A stretch of 64,000 nucleotides of DNA from Alcaligenes sp. SORT26. Its GTDB lineage: Bacteria; Pseudomonadota; Gammaproteobacteria; Burkholderiales; Burkholderiaceae_B. The translations under genes and the position numbers were made by a program. The notes beneath the pieces were generated by a model. It worked only from the letters and a program-made list of their open reading frames with translations. It had not been told where the DNA came from and ran no database searches. The stretch covers positions 992,001-1,056,000 of the forward strand of contig NZ_CP070975.1 of assembly GCF_017377875.1 (NCBI RefSeq), written 5' to 3'. Shown here piece after piece: positions 18,744 through 27,574 of the stretch (position 1 is the first letter of the stretch; each line of letters begins with the position of its first letter).

Positions 18744-20066
18744 TCAACTGAAAAGACGGGTGATGTCATTAAAAAAAGCAATACTCATCAGTGCGGCCAA
18801 TAAGGCCAGGCCCAGGCGCTGCCCGATGAGCATCATACGCTCTGAAGCGGGCTTGCCGCGCACAGCTTCGATGGCATAGTACAGTAGATGCCCCCCGTCC
18901 AGCATAGGCACGGGCAATAAATTCAGTAAACCAATGCTAATACTGATCAAGGCCAGGAAATTCAGGTAGGCAATAAAGCCAATACGCGCTGTCTGGCCCG
19001 CATAATCCGCAATAGTAACCGGCCCGCTGACATTACGTACAGAGACTTCCCCGCTAATCATGCGCCCGATCATCTTTAAAGAGAACCAGAAGGTCTCCCC
19101 AGTACGGGTAAATCCGCGTTCCACGCTCTCAATCGGGCCATAACGCACCAGCGTCATCGGCATATCCATAGCGACTTGCGCACCAATTCGCCCCTGATCA
19201 CTGCTATCGCCCTGGGGAGTCACCTGCAGGCGTTGAATTTCACCTTCGCGCAGTACATCCAGCCCCAGTGTTTTGCCTGCCGATTGTTGCACCTTTTGGA
19301 CAAAGGGCGTGATACCGGGCTCGATCAAATCATCCAGCCTGAGAATGACGTCATCTTTTTGCAGGCCTGCTTGCTCGGCCGCACTGTCTTTAAACACCTC
19401 TTGGACAATAGAGCGCGCCGGACGCAAAACCAGCCCGGCCTGTGCCATCAAATCCTGTCCATTTGGCAAAATCTCGCCCGGCGGTAAAGTCAGGTAACGA
19501 TTCTGTTCGTGACCGAGCAGATCCTGCACCCCGACTTCCAGCTCGCCACCCGAGGACAAGGCGTCCATAAAAGCCCAGCGCGCCTGTAACCAGGAGTCGA
19601 CTGGCTTGCCATCCACCGAGATCAGGCGGTCTCCAGCCTGAAACCCCGCCTGAGCCGCCGGTGTTTCTGCCGGAACAGCACCAATCTGTGCGATAGGTTC
19701 CTGCGTGCCCAACAAACCGACAAAAGCGTAAATGACCACCGCCAAAATCAGATTCGCCATTGGGCCTGCCAGCACAATCGCAGCACGTTGTCGCAATGGT
19801 TTCTGATTGAAAGATTCGTCGATTTGCGCCTGCGTAGCATGCGCAGGCGGATCATTTTGCATGGCGACGTAGCCGCCCAAGGGTAAGGCGGAGACGGCCC
19901 ACTCGGTGCCGTTCTTATCAAAACGTCGATACAACACCTTGCCAAAACCAATGGAAAAGCGCTCTACCCGTACACCGCAGCGGCGTGCAACCCAGTAGTG
20001 GCCCAGCTCGTGAAAAGTCACCAGCACGCCCAAGGCCACCAAGAAAGCCAGAACGGTGAACAGCAT
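18744..20066 (-). CDS. rseP: RIP metalloprotease RseP (site-2 protease)
   Basis: Membrane zinc protease of 440 residues. It cleaves transmembrane segments such as the anti-sigma factor RseA and remnant signal peptides. The zinc motif HELGH is at residues 19-23 inside the first membrane helix, and the third zinc ligand motif NLLPVPMLDGGHLLYY lies near the C-terminus. Two PDZ domains sit between (around QAGFQAGDRLISVDGKPVDSW, and AAEQAGLQKDDVILRL). Neighbour dxr ends 11 bases before its start. The dxr-rseP-bamA order is standard in proteobacteria. Confidence 0.96.
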   Translation of the reverse strand: MLFTVLAFLVALGVLVTFHELGHYWVARRCGVRVERFSIGFGKVLYRRFDKNGTEWAVSALPLGGYVAMQNDPPAHATQAQIDESFNQKPLRQRAAIVLAGPMANLILAVVIYAFVGLLGTQEPIAQIGAVPAETPAAQAGFQAGDRLISVDGKPVDSWLQARWAFMDALSSGGELEVGVQDLLGHEQNRYLTLPPGEILPNGQDLMAQAGLVLRPARSIVQEVFKDSAAEQAGLQKDDVILRLDDLIEPGITPFVQKVQQSAGKTLGLDVLREGEIQRLQVTPQGDSSDQGRIGAQVAMDMPMTLVRYGPIESVERGFTRTGETFWFSLKMIGRMISGEVSVRNVSGPVTIADYAGQTARIGFIAYLNFLALISISIGLLNLLPVPMLDGGHLLYYAIEAVRGKPASERMMLIGQRLGLALLAALMSIAFFNDITRLFS

Positions 20067-20077
20067 GTTAATTCCTG

Positions 20078-21280
20078 TTAAATACGCGCAGAACTACGGC
20101 AGTAATCCAGCGCCAGCGAACGTGTTTCGCTATCCAGTTCCAGGACTCCATCCAAGGCGTCCAAAGCCTGACTGGCTCGGCCATTGAGCTTGTCCAGACA
20201 GTGCTCGATTACAGCCGGGATCTGAGTATAGCCAATCTGCCGTTCCAGAAAACGGTCTACAGCGATCTCATTGGCAGCATTCAATGTGACACAAGCCGCC
20301 TGACTATCACGCAACGCGTCATAAGCCAGTTTCAAACAGGGGAAACGCAGAAAGTCGGGCTGCTCAAAATCAAGACGGCCCATGGTCGCCAGATCCAGCA
20401 AACTCACTCCGCTGTACAAGCGCTCCGGGAAACCCAGACCATAGGCAATCGCCGTACGCATATCGGGCTGACCCAACTGCGCCATCACCGAGCCATCTAT
20501 GTACTCAACCATGGAATGAATGACGCTTTGCGGATGCACCACCACATCAATCTGATCCACGGGTACGGAAAACAGCCAGTGCGCCTCAATGACTTCCAGG
20601 CCTTTATTCAGCATGGTGGCCGAATCCACGGAAATCTTGCGGCCCATGCTCCAGTTGGGATGGGCGCAGGCTTGCTCGGGCGTCACTGCATCCAGTTCGG
20701 ACAAGCTGCGCGCGCGGAAAGGACCACCGGAAGCCGTCACCAAAAGGCGGCGTAGAGCGGCAACAGGCTGACCAGGCTCAGGGGGCACCTCACCGGCCAA
20801 ACATTGATAGATCGCGCTGTGCTCGGAGTCGATAGGCAGAAGCTGTGCCCCGCCCTCTTGCACGGCTTGCATGAAGATGCGGCCCGCCGCGACCAGCGCT
20901 TCTTTATTGGCGAGCAAAACACGCTTGCCCGCGCGCGCTGCTGCCAAGGCCGAAGGCAGACCGGCAGCCCCGATAATGGCCGCCATCACCGTGGTCACTT
21001 GTGGGTCCGCTGCTGTGTCAGCCAAGGCCTGTGCACCCAAACGAATCTCGGGCAAGGTGCCACCCTGCCAGGCCGCCAGAAAACGGCTGCGGGCGGCTTC
21101 ATCCGGCACCAGAACAATGCGGGCGGCACTGTCGCGAGCTTGTTGAGCCAGCAGCTCCATACGACTGTGGCCACTCAAGGCATAAACCGCCATCCGATCA
21201 GGATGGCGAGCAATCACATCCAGTGTGCTGACACCAATAGAGCCAGTGGCCCCTAACACACAAACATGCTGGAAACTCAT
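20078..21280 (-). CDS. dxr: 1-deoxy-D-xylulose 5-phosphate reductoisomerase
   Basis: Dxr (IspC) of 400 residues makes 2-C-methyl-erythritol 4-phosphate with NADPH in the non-mevalonate isoprenoid pathway. The NADPH motif [16 protein letters not shown] is at about residues 8-23. Metal and substrate segments [15 protein letters not shown] and [31 protein letters not shown] are intact, and the C-terminal helical domain is complete. It feeds uppS two genes upstream in the same operon. Confidence 0.97.
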   Translation of the reverse strand: MSFQHVCVLGATGSIGVSTLDVIARHPDRMAVYALSGHSRMELLAQQARDSAARIVLVPDEAARSRFLAAWQGGTLPEIRLGAQALADTAADPQVTTVMAAIIGAAGLPSALAAARAGKRVLLANKEALVAAGRIFMQAVQEGGAQLLPIDSEHSAIYQCLAGEVPPEPGQPVAALRRLLVTASGGPFRARSLSELDAVTPEQACAHPNWSMGRKISVDSATMLNKGLEVIEAHWLFSVPVDQIDVVVHPQSVIHSMVEYIDGSVMAQLGQPDMRTAIAYGLGFPERLYSGVSLLDLATMGRLDFEQPDFLRFPCLKLAYDALRDSQAACVTLNAANEIAVDRFLERQIGYTQIPAVIEHCLDKLNGRASQALDALDGVLELDSETRSLALDYCRSSARI

Positions 21281-21320
21281 GAGTTCTTCCTTGACGCAAA
21301 CGCTTTAAACCCACGCAGGA

Positions 21321-22175
21321 TTAAAAGAGCCACGCCCCGCTTAATAGCAAGGCTAAGGGAGCGACCGGCAACAAGGCGTCGATACGGTCGTACACCCCAC
21401 CATGTCCGGGCAATAATTGGCTGGAATCTTTAACAGCAGCGCGGCGCTTGAGCAGGGACTCGAACAAGTCACCCACAATGGACAAGGCTGCCAGAGCCAC
21501 ACCCAAGGCAGCCGTTGCCACCCATCCCCAACGCTGCACAATATCGGCCGCAAAGCTGCCGGACCAGTTGGCGCTAGCCAACATCCATATGGCAGCCGCC
21601 ACCATACCACCCACCGCTCCGGCCCAGGTTTTACCAGGACTGACACGAGGAGCGAGCTTGGCTTTACCAAAGGCTCGACCGGCAAAATAAGCGGCGATAT
21701 CCGCTACCCAAATCAGGACCAGCAGGGACAGTACATAAACAATGCCCTGCTCGTGCAAAAACAGATACAGACTGGCCCATGCGACCAGGGGAGCCAAGAC
21801 CCCCATCACGCTTAGCAAGACGCCTTGCGCACGCTGTGTTGCCTGTCCCTGGAGAACCAGGCCAGTCGCCCCAACGATCCACAAGGCTGCCATCAGCGGC
21901 ACCAGGGCGCGATAGACCAGATCAGCCGCTTGCCCTTGCGGACCCGTTTCATACCAGTACACGCTCAGCCACAGCATCAGCGCGCCATTCAGCAAGGCCA
22001 AGGGCCAGGCCCACCGCTGCTGATCCTGGGACAGACTCAGGCGTTCCCACTCCCAGCAAGCCAGGGTACTCATCAGGACAAAAATAGCCAACAAAGGCCA
22101 GCGCACCGGGGCAAGCATGGCCGCGCCCAGGATGATCAGCATGATCACGGCGGTGATGACTCGTTGTTTCAACAT
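21321..22175 (-). CDS. cdsA: Phosphatidate cytidylyltransferase
   Basis: CdsA of 284 residues makes CDP-diacylglycerol, the precursor of all membrane phospholipids. It has about eight hydrophobic segments and the family signature near the C-terminus, LLKRRAAVKDSSQLLPGHGG followed by VYDRID. I chose the ATG at 22175 (MLKQRVITAVIMLIIL), which gives a normal length and starts with a membrane helix; the frame is open to 22289 but that part overlaps uppS and is non-homologous. It lies 13 bases after uppS. Confidence 0.95.
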   Translation of the reverse strand: MLKQRVITAVIMLIILGAAMLAPVRWPLLAIFVLMSTLACWEWERLSLSQDQQRWAWPLALLNGALMLWLSVYWYETGPQGQAADLVYRALVPLMAALWIVGATGLVLQGQATQRAQGVLLSVMGVLAPLVAWASLYLFLHEQGIVYVLSLLVLIWVADIAAYFAGRAFGKAKLAPRVSPGKTWAGAVGGMVAAAIWMLASANWSGSFAADIVQRWGWVATAALGVALAALSIVGDLFESLLKRRAAVKDSSQLLPGHGGVYDRIDALLPVAPLALLLSGAWLF

Positions 22176-22188
22176 AGATAAGGCTCCG

Positions 22189-22956
22189 TCAAGGCGCGGG
22201 GGTACCCTGCACCTGGGCACTGGTGCGCCCAAAGCGCCGCTCGCGCCCACGATACCACTCGAAGGCCTGCTCAAGCTGCGCCCGGTCAAAATCCGGCCAG
22301 TACGCGTCTGTAAAGTACAGTTCGGTGTAGGCCATCTGCCAGATCAGAAAATTGGAAATGCGGCGCTCGCCGCCCGTACGGATGAATAAATCCGGCTCAG
22401 GAGCGTACGACATCGCTAGATAGGGACTGAACATGGCCTCATCCAACTGCTCGGGATGATCAACCAAATGGGGATGGGCTGCCAGCGCCTTATGAGTCGC
22501 CTGCAAAATATCCCAACGACCGCCGTAATTGGCCGCAATCGTCAAATGCAAGGTGTCGTTATCGCGGGTTTGTTCTTCTGCATCAGCAATCAGCCCACGC
22601 AATTCTTCGCTAAACGCAGACAGCTCGCCAATAATATGAAGTCGGACGCCGCTTTTTTTAAGCGTTGCCACTTCTTTTTGCAGCATCTTGACGAACAGTC
22701 CCATCAAGAGGGACACCTCTTCGGGAGGACGTCGCCAGTTCTCGGAGCTAAATGCAAAGAGAGTCAGATAACGCACGCCGAGCTCGCCACAGGCCTCGAC
22801 AATGCGTCGCACAGTTTGCACACCACGCAAGTGCCCTGCCGTGCGTGGCAAAAGACGACGGGTTGCCCATCGTCCATTGCCGTCCATGACAATCGCCAGG
22901 TGGCCAGGAACCTGACCGTGTTCCGGAATAGTTTGGGTAGAACTGAAAGAAATCAC
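22189..22956 (-). CDS. uppS: Undecaprenyl diphosphate synthase
   Basis: Cis-prenyltransferase of 255 residues making the C55 lipid carrier for peptidoglycan and O-antigen synthesis. The family start [16 protein letters not shown] carries the catalytic Asp25, and later segments [15 protein letters not shown] and the C-terminal [24 protein letters not shown] (split here by reading) are diagnostic. It sits 22 bases after frr in the frr-uppS-cdsA-dxr order. Confidence 0.97.
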   Translation of the reverse strand: MISFSSTQTIPEHGQVPGHLAIVMDGNGRWATRRLLPRTAGHLRGVQTVRRIVEACGELGVRYLTLFAFSSENWRRPPEEVSLLMGLFVKMLQKEVATLKKSGVRLHIIGELSAFSEELRGLIADAEEQTRDNDTLHLTIAANYGGRWDILQATHKALAAHPHLVDHPEQLDEAMFSPYLAMSYAPEPDLFIRTGGERRISNFLIWQMAYTELYFTDAYWPDFDRAQLEQAFEWYRGRERRFGRTSAQVQGTPAP

Positions 22957-22978
22957 CTAGCCACCTGTGCAAAAGCCG

Positions 22979-23539
22979 TTAGACCGTCATGATCTCGGCT
23001 TCTTTCAGGGCGATCAGCTTATCGACCTCAGCCACGTACTTGTCGGTCAGCTTCTGGACTTCTTCCTGGGCACGACGCTCGTCGTCCTCGGAGATTTCCT
23101 TGTCCTTGACTTGCTTTTTGAGCGTGTCATTGGCATCACGACGCAGGTTGCGAATGGCCACTTTGGCATCTTCGCCTTCACCGCGTACGACTTTAGCCAG
23201 ATCGCGGCGGCGCTCTTCAGTCAGCGCGGGCATAGGCACACGAATGCTCTCGCCCATGGAGATGGGGTTCAGACCCAGCTCGTTGTCGCGAATGGCTTTT
23301 TCAATGGGGCCAGCCATATGCTTTTCCCACACCTGAACGTTCAGGGTACGAGCATCCACCACCGTGATGTTACCCACCTGGCTAACAGGCACCATGGAGC
23401 CGTAATACTCAACCTGGATGTGATCCAGCAAGCCTGCAGTAGCACGGCCAGTGCGAATTTTGGCCAGGCCTGCCTTGAGAGACTCGAGGGACTTACCCAT
23501 CCGGCTGTCGGTCGATGCTTTAATCTCGGAAAGACTCAT
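22979..23539 (-). CDS. frr: Ribosome recycling factor
   Basis: RRF of 186 residues splits post-termination ribosomes together with EF-G. It matches the family from start to end, with a three-helix bundle and the segments [13 protein letters not shown] (variant [19 protein letters not shown] here), [42 protein letters not shown] and [15 protein letters not shown]. It follows pyrH by 19 bases. Confidence 0.97.
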   Translation of the reverse strand: MSLSEIKASTDSRMGKSLESLKAGLAKIRTGRATAGLLDHIQVEYYGSMVPVSQVGNITVVDARTLNVQVWEKHMAGPIEKAIRDNELGLNPISMGESIRVPMPALTEERRRDLAKVVRGEGEDAKVAIRNLRRDANDTLKKQVKDKEISEDDERRAQEEVQKLTDKYVAEVDKLIALKEAEIMTV

Positions 23540-23558
23540 GGACTAAATTCCTATAACT

Positions 23559-24275
23559 TTAAACGTGAACCAGGGTGCCCTCGTCCTCACCAGAGACCGC
23601 GCGCGTCAAGGCGCCGGGCTTGTTGATGGAGAACACTTTGATAGGCAATTTCTGATCGCGACACAAGGCAAATGCCGTGGCATCCATCACTTCCAGACGA
23701 CGCACGATGGCCTCGTCAAAGCTGATGCGGGCATAGCGGGTCGCGCCTGGATCTTTATTGGGATCGGCACTGTAAATGCCATCGACTTTGGTCGCTTTCA
23801 GTACGATTTCCGCCCCAATCTCGGCACCGCGCAGGGCTGCTGCCGTATCGGTGGTGAAAAACGGGTTACCCGTACCAGCCGCAAAAATAACAACTTTGTT
23901 TTCTTCCAGGTAACGCAAAGCCTTGGGACGAATGTAAGGCTCTACCACCTGTTCAATATTCAGAGCAGATTGCACGCGGGCATCCAGGCCACGGTGCTTC
24001 AAGGCATCTTGCAAGGCCAGAGCATTCATGACGGTAGCCATCATGCCCATGTAGTCGGCCGTAGCACGATCCATGCCCTGGGCACCGGGTGCGATGCCGC
24101 GAAAGATATTGCCCCCGCCAATCACGATAGCCAACTGTACCCCCAACTGGGCAACTTGGGCGATCTCCTCCGTCATACGAATGATTGTGCTGCGATTAAT
24201 ACCGAACGAGTCCTCGCCCATCAGCGCTTCGCCGGAGAGCTTCAACAGAACACGTTTGTAATGAGGGGTAGTCAT
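23559..24275 (-). CDS. pyrH: UMP kinase
   Basis: UMP kinase of 238 residues phosphorylates UMP to UDP in pyrimidine synthesis and belongs to the amino acid kinase fold. Motifs: [17 protein letters not shown] at the start, [14 protein letters not shown] for phosphate binding, [19 protein letters not shown] and [22 protein letters not shown] chose the ATG at 24275 (MTTPHYKRV), because the 29 upstream codons run into the tsf-pyrH intercistronic hairpin and are not conserved. Confidence 0.97.
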   Translation of the reverse strand: MTTPHYKRVLLKLSGEALMGEDSFGINRSTIIRMTEEIAQVAQLGVQLAIVIGGGNIFRGIAPGAQGMDRATADYMGMMATVMNALALQDALKHRGLDARVQSALNIEQVVEPYIRPKALRYLEENKVVIFAAGTGNPFFTTDTAAALRGAEIGAEIVLKATKVDGIYSADPNKDPGATRYARISFDEAIVRRLEVMDATAFALCRDQKLPIKVFSINKPGALTRAVSGEDEGTLVHV

Positions 24276-24319
24276 GGTTGGGATTCCAAGTGACGAAGAC
24301 AGAAGAGAGTGTAAAGCAG

Positions 24320-24353
24320 CAGGGCAGGCACCGCCACTACGGTGCCTGCCCTG
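24320..24353 (-). repeat. Strong intercistronic hairpin, tsf-pyrH
   Basis: A perfect 14-bp stem (CAGGGCAGGCACCG) with a 6-base loop lies between the tsf stop and the pyrH start. On the minus strand it is followed by CTGCTTTACAC, not a T tract, so it may be a partial terminator or an mRNA-stabilising hairpin that lets tsf be expressed more than pyrH. Confidence 0.65.
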
Positions 24354-24368
24354 AAAAAACAAGCTAGA

Positions 24369-25247
24369 TTAGGCTTGGCCGGCAGCAGCAGCTACCTCAG
24401 CGGCGAAATCTTCAACACGCTTTTCAATGCCTTCACCCACAACGTACAGGGTAAAGCCAGCGATCGATGCTTTTTTCTCGGTCAGCATTTGCTGTACGCT
24501 TTGCTTGTCGTTCTTGACGAAAGGCTGGCTCAGCAGAGTCACTTCTTTCAGGAACTTGGCAACAGCGCCGTCAACCATTTTGGTGACGATATCAGCAGGT
24601 TTGCCCGATTCAGCGGCCTTCTGAGCAGCCACGGAGCGCTCGGCTTCGATTTCAGCAGCGTCAACGCCCGAACCGTCCAGTGCCTTAGGACGAGTTGCAG
24701 CGATATGCATGGCCAGATCTTTACCCACTTCTTCGTCACCACCGGCGAAGTCAACCAATACGCCGATCTTGCCACCGTGAACGTAGCTGGCCAGTTGGCC
24801 GGCTGTTTCGTAACGCTGGAAGCGACGGATCGAGATGTTTTCACCAATCTTGCCAACCAGAGCAGCGCGCACGGTCTCGACATTGCTGTCGGCCAGTGGC
24901 AGTTCAGCCAAAGCGGCCAGGTCTGCTGGGTTGTTCTTGGCGACCAGTTGAGCGACGTCGTTGATAAAGCCGATGAAATCATCGTTCTTGGCAACAAAGT
25001 CGGTTTCGCAGTTAACTTCAACTACGGAGCCGGTCTTGGCGTCGTCAGCGATGTAAACAGAAACCAGGCCTTCAGCGGTAACGCGGGTAGCTGCCTTGCT
25101 AGCCTTGCTGCCCAGCTTCACGCGCAAGATTTCTTCAGCACGTGCCATATCGCCGTCGGCTTCGGTCAGTGCTTTTTTGCATTCCATCATGGGCGCGTCG
25201 GTTTTCTCGCGCAATTCTTTAACCATCGATGCGGTGATTTGAGCCAC
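24369..25247 (-). CDS. tsf: Elongation factor Ts
   Basis: EF-Ts of 292 residues, the nucleotide exchange factor for EF-Tu. I chose the GTG at 25247, which follows GGAG with a 6-base spacer and gives [19 protein letters not shown], the normal family N-terminus. A TTG four codons further up overlaps that ribosome binding site. Family motifs: [19 protein letters not shown] in the UBA-like domain and [14 protein letters not shown] in the core. It is co-transcribed with rpsB, with two hairpins in the gap between them. Confidence 0.96.
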   Translation of the reverse strand: MAQITASMVKELREKTDAPMMECKKALTEADGDMARAEEILRVKLGSKASKAATRVTAEGLVSVYIADDAKTGSVVEVNCETDFVAKNDDFIGFINDVAQLVAKNNPADLAALAELPLADSNVETVRAALVGKIGENISIRRFQRYETAGQLASYVHGGKIGVLVDFAGGDEEVGKDLAMHIAATRPKALDGSGVDAAEIEAERSVAAQKAAESGKPADIVTKMVDGAVAKFLKEVTLLSQPFVKNDKQSVQQMLTEKKASIAGFTLYVVGEGIEKRVEDFAAEVAAAAGQA

Positions 25248-25272
25248 GGTTTTCTCCAATTCTGTAGAACAT

Positions 25273-25290
25273 GCCCCGGCAAGCCGGGGC
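25273..25290 (-). repeat. Short GC-rich hairpin before tsf
   Basis: GCCCCGG-CAAG-CCGGGGC, a 7-bp stem with a 4-base loop, lies about 25 bases upstream of the tsf start. No T tract follows. It may influence tsf translation or protect the 5' end of a processed tsf message. Confidence 0.5.
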
Positions 25291-25309
25291 GATACGAAAG
25301 GTCACTGTA

Positions 25310-25348
25310 GCTGTCTGCCATGACAACTTAAGGTGTCGGGCAGACAGC
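25310..25348 (-). repeat. Intercistronic hairpin after rpsB
   Basis: A 10-bp stem (GCTGTCTGCC with GGCAGACAGC) with some further inner pairing starts 11 bases past the rpsB stop codon. There is no T tract. It is likely a stabilising or partially terminating hairpin in the rpsB-tsf message. Confidence 0.5.
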
Positions 25349-25358
25349 GGTGAACCTG

Positions 25359-26108
25359 TTACTCCTGGGCGTCAGCCTGAACTTCGACGAATTCTTCGTC
25401 AGCAGCGATCTCTTCAACCAGACCGTTCAGGTTCTGTTCGCGGCCAGCCAACACGGCGTCAGCCATGCCACGTGCGTACAGAGCGATAGCCTTGGCCGAG
25501 TCATCGTTACCAGGAATCACGAAATCCAGACCTTCTGGCGAGTGGTTGGTATCAACCACGGCCACAACTGGGATACCCAGTGTGCGAGCTTCAGCCACAG
25601 CAATCTTGTGGTAACCGACGTCGATCACGAACAATGCGTCAGGCAGGTTGTTCATGTCCTTGATGCCGCCGATGGCCTTGTTCAGCTTTTCCAGTTCACG
25701 TTCGAACATCAAAGCTTCTTTCTTGCTCATGGTTTCCAGACGGCCTTCAGCCATCTGACCTTCCATTTCTTTCAGACGCTTGATGGAAGTCTTGACCGTT
25801 TTGAAGTTGGTCATCATGCCACCCAACCAGCGGCTGTCAACGTAAGGCATACCGCAACGCTCGGCCTCAGCAGCGACCAGTTCGCGAGCAGCACGCTTGG
25901 TGCCTACGAACAGCACGTTGCCGCCACGAGCAGCCAGTTGACGCACGAATTTGGTTGCTTCTTCGTACTGAACAACCGTTTTTTCCAGGTTGATGATGTG
26001 GATGTTGTTACGCTGACCGAAGATGAACGGAGCCATCTTGGGATTCCAGTAACGGGTTTGGTGGCCAAAGTGCACACCAGCTTCCAGCATTTCACGCATT
26101 AAAGACAT
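25359..26108 (-). CDS. rpsB: 30S ribosomal protein S2
   Basis: Ribosomal protein S2 of 249 residues. The start [21 protein letters not shown] is the family N-terminus and follows a GGAG site; four further in-frame upstream codons include that site. Later signatures include [38 protein letters not shown] and [26 protein letters not shown]. The C-terminus is acidic. It is first in the rpsB-tsf-pyrH-frr supercluster, so its promoter must lie in the gap upstream. Confidence 0.98.
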   Translation of the reverse strand: MSLMREMLEAGVHFGHQTRYWNPKMAPFIFGQRNNIHIINLEKTVVQYEEATKFVRQLAARGGNVLFVGTKRAARELVAAEAERCGMPYVDSRWLGGMMTNFKTVKTSIKRLKEMEGQMAEGRLETMSKKEALMFERELEKLNKAIGGIKDMNNLPDALFVIDVGYHKIAVAEARTLGIPVVAVVDTNHSPEGLDFVIPGNDDSAKAIALYARGMADAVLAGREQNLNGLVEEIAADEEFVEVQADAQE

Positions 26109-26770
26109 AAAGTTCTCCAAGGGTTTGGTCTTGTAACTGCCCGGTATCCGGTAAGGGCCGCAGCCTGTGCTGCATTCCAGACACCCCGAGACGGACAGTC
26201 ACGCGATTTACAACTTAACTACATTAAAAACGTCGCCCAACATGAGTGACGCCTGCACTACAACGGACTCGCGCCACCTGGCAGATGAAAAATCTGCCCG
26301 TCGGGCCCAAGCCTGTAACTTTTCTGGCCACCCCCTGCATACAGCGCACTGTTCGCAGGTGTATCCTAGAGGATTGGATTGGCCAGCACGTGTTGAACAG
26401 GAACCGATCCGCAGCGATGAATGTGCAAGTCAGCCTGGCTGTCTTGTCTGACCCTCTTGCTGCTGTCGTCGCTTTAGCCAAGGCTAATTACTGTTCCTGC
26501 GATCCCGCTGGCCATCATGTGTTGTGAATTTAGCGGCTTGTTGCTGCCTGTCCGCCACGTACCCTGAGACTCGTTCGCTGATGCCAGCTTGTTATACAGC
26601 TTGTTGTACATACGATCCAAGTTATTCAGATCATCTGAAAACAGGCCTGCCAAGCCAAGGAAACCCAGATACTGCGCGGCACTCAACAGACTAAAGTGGT
26701 CTGTGCGGCACTGCAAAATTCACAAAAGCCTATAATTCTACTATTTTTCAATAGACCTGTTCAAGTTGCT
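26109..26770. other. Intergenic region between divergent rpsB and map
   Basis: These 662 bases lack a gene I can support. They must hold the rpsB promoter and leader (minus strand) and the map promoter (plus strand, -10 at 26730). A small hairpin (GGCAGAT-GAAAA-ATCTGCC, 26280-26298) is present without a T tract. Short open frames on both strands have no ribosome binding site or recognisable homology; the longest, 80 codons from a TTG at 26716 on the minus strand, overlaps the map promoter. Confidence 0.5.
26730..26735 (+). promoter_or_regulatory. Probable -10 element for the map-glnD operon
   Basis: A perfect TATAAT lies 36 bases upstream of the map ATG. The matching -35 region is poor (no TTGACA-like hexamer at 17 or 18 bases), so the promoter may need an activator or be weak. 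Confidence 0.45.
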
Positions 26771-27571
26771 ATGAGTATTCTCGTCACAGACCCCACTGAT
26801 CTCGATAAAATGCGCGCCGCTTGCCAGACGGCAGCCTCCATCCTTGACTACCTGACTCCCTTCGTCAAAGCGGGCGTCACCACAGGCGAATTGGATCGCC
26901 TGTGCCTGGAGCGCATCAATGAATTAGGGGTCAAATCGGCCACCGTGGGTTACGCGCCCCCTGGCTATCCGCCCTTTCCAGGTTCTATTTGCACCTCCGT
27001 CAACCACGTTATCTGTCACGGCATTCCCGGCGATAAAGTGTTGAAAAATGGCGACATTCTGAATATGGACGTCACCATTATTCAGGACGGCTGGTTTGGT
27101 GATACCAGCCGCATGTACTACGTAGGTGAACCCAGCATCCTGGGCCGCCGCCTGACTGAAACCACTTACGAATGCATGTGGTTGGGTATTGACCAAGTCA
27201 AACCCGGCGCCACGCTGGGTGATGTGGGCCACGCCATTCAGCAACACGCTGAAAAACAAGGCTTTTCCGTGGTACGCGAATATTGCGGACACGGTGTGGG
27301 CCAGAAATTCCACCAGGATCCGCAAGTGCTGCACTACGGCAAGCCCGGCACTGGTGTGAAACTGGAACCCGGCATGATCTTCACCATTGAGCCCATGATC
27401 AATGCGGGCCGTCGTGAACTGCGCACCCTGGCCGACCAATGGACTGTGGTCACCCGCGACCACAGCTTGTCGGCTCAATGGGAGCACGCCGTGCTGGTGA
27501 CCGATACCGGCTACGAAGTGCTGACCGTCTCGCCTGGCATGCCTGCCCCTCCGGCCATCATCAAGGCGTAA
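26771..27571 (+). CDS. map: Methionine aminopeptidase, type I
   Basis: MetAP of 266 residues removes the N-terminal methionine from nascent proteins. The pita-bread fold segments are visible: SVNHVICHGIPGDKVLKNGD with the conserved His, NMDVTIIQDGWFGDTSRM with metal-binding Asp, EYCGHGVGQKFHQDP with metal-binding His, and FTIEPMINAG with metal-binding Glu. The ATG at 26771 fits the family start; 25 open upstream codons overlap the promoter. It is followed after 3 bases by glnD. Confidence 0.96.
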   Translation: MSILVTDPTDLDKMRAACQTAASILDYLTPFVKAGVTTGELDRLCLERINELGVKSATVGYAPPGYPPFPGSICTSVNHVICHGIPGDKVLKNGDILNMDVTIIQDGWFGDTSRMYYVGEPSILGRRLTETTYECMWLGIDQVKPGATLGDVGHAIQQHAEKQGFSVVREYCGHGVGQKFHQDPQVLHYGKPGTGVKLEPGMIFTIEPMINAGRRELRTLADQWTVVTRDHSLSAQWEHAVLVTDTGYEVLTVSPGMPAPPAIIKA

Positions 27572-27574
27572 ACC

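Noticed and set aside
16838-18751. 637-codon plus-strand frame opposite bamA
   Set aside because: Antisense of bamA, without domain signatures.
26474-26716. 80-codon minus-strand open frame between rpsB and map
   Set aside because: It starts at a TTG with no ribosome binding site, overlaps the map promoter, and has no recognisable motif.
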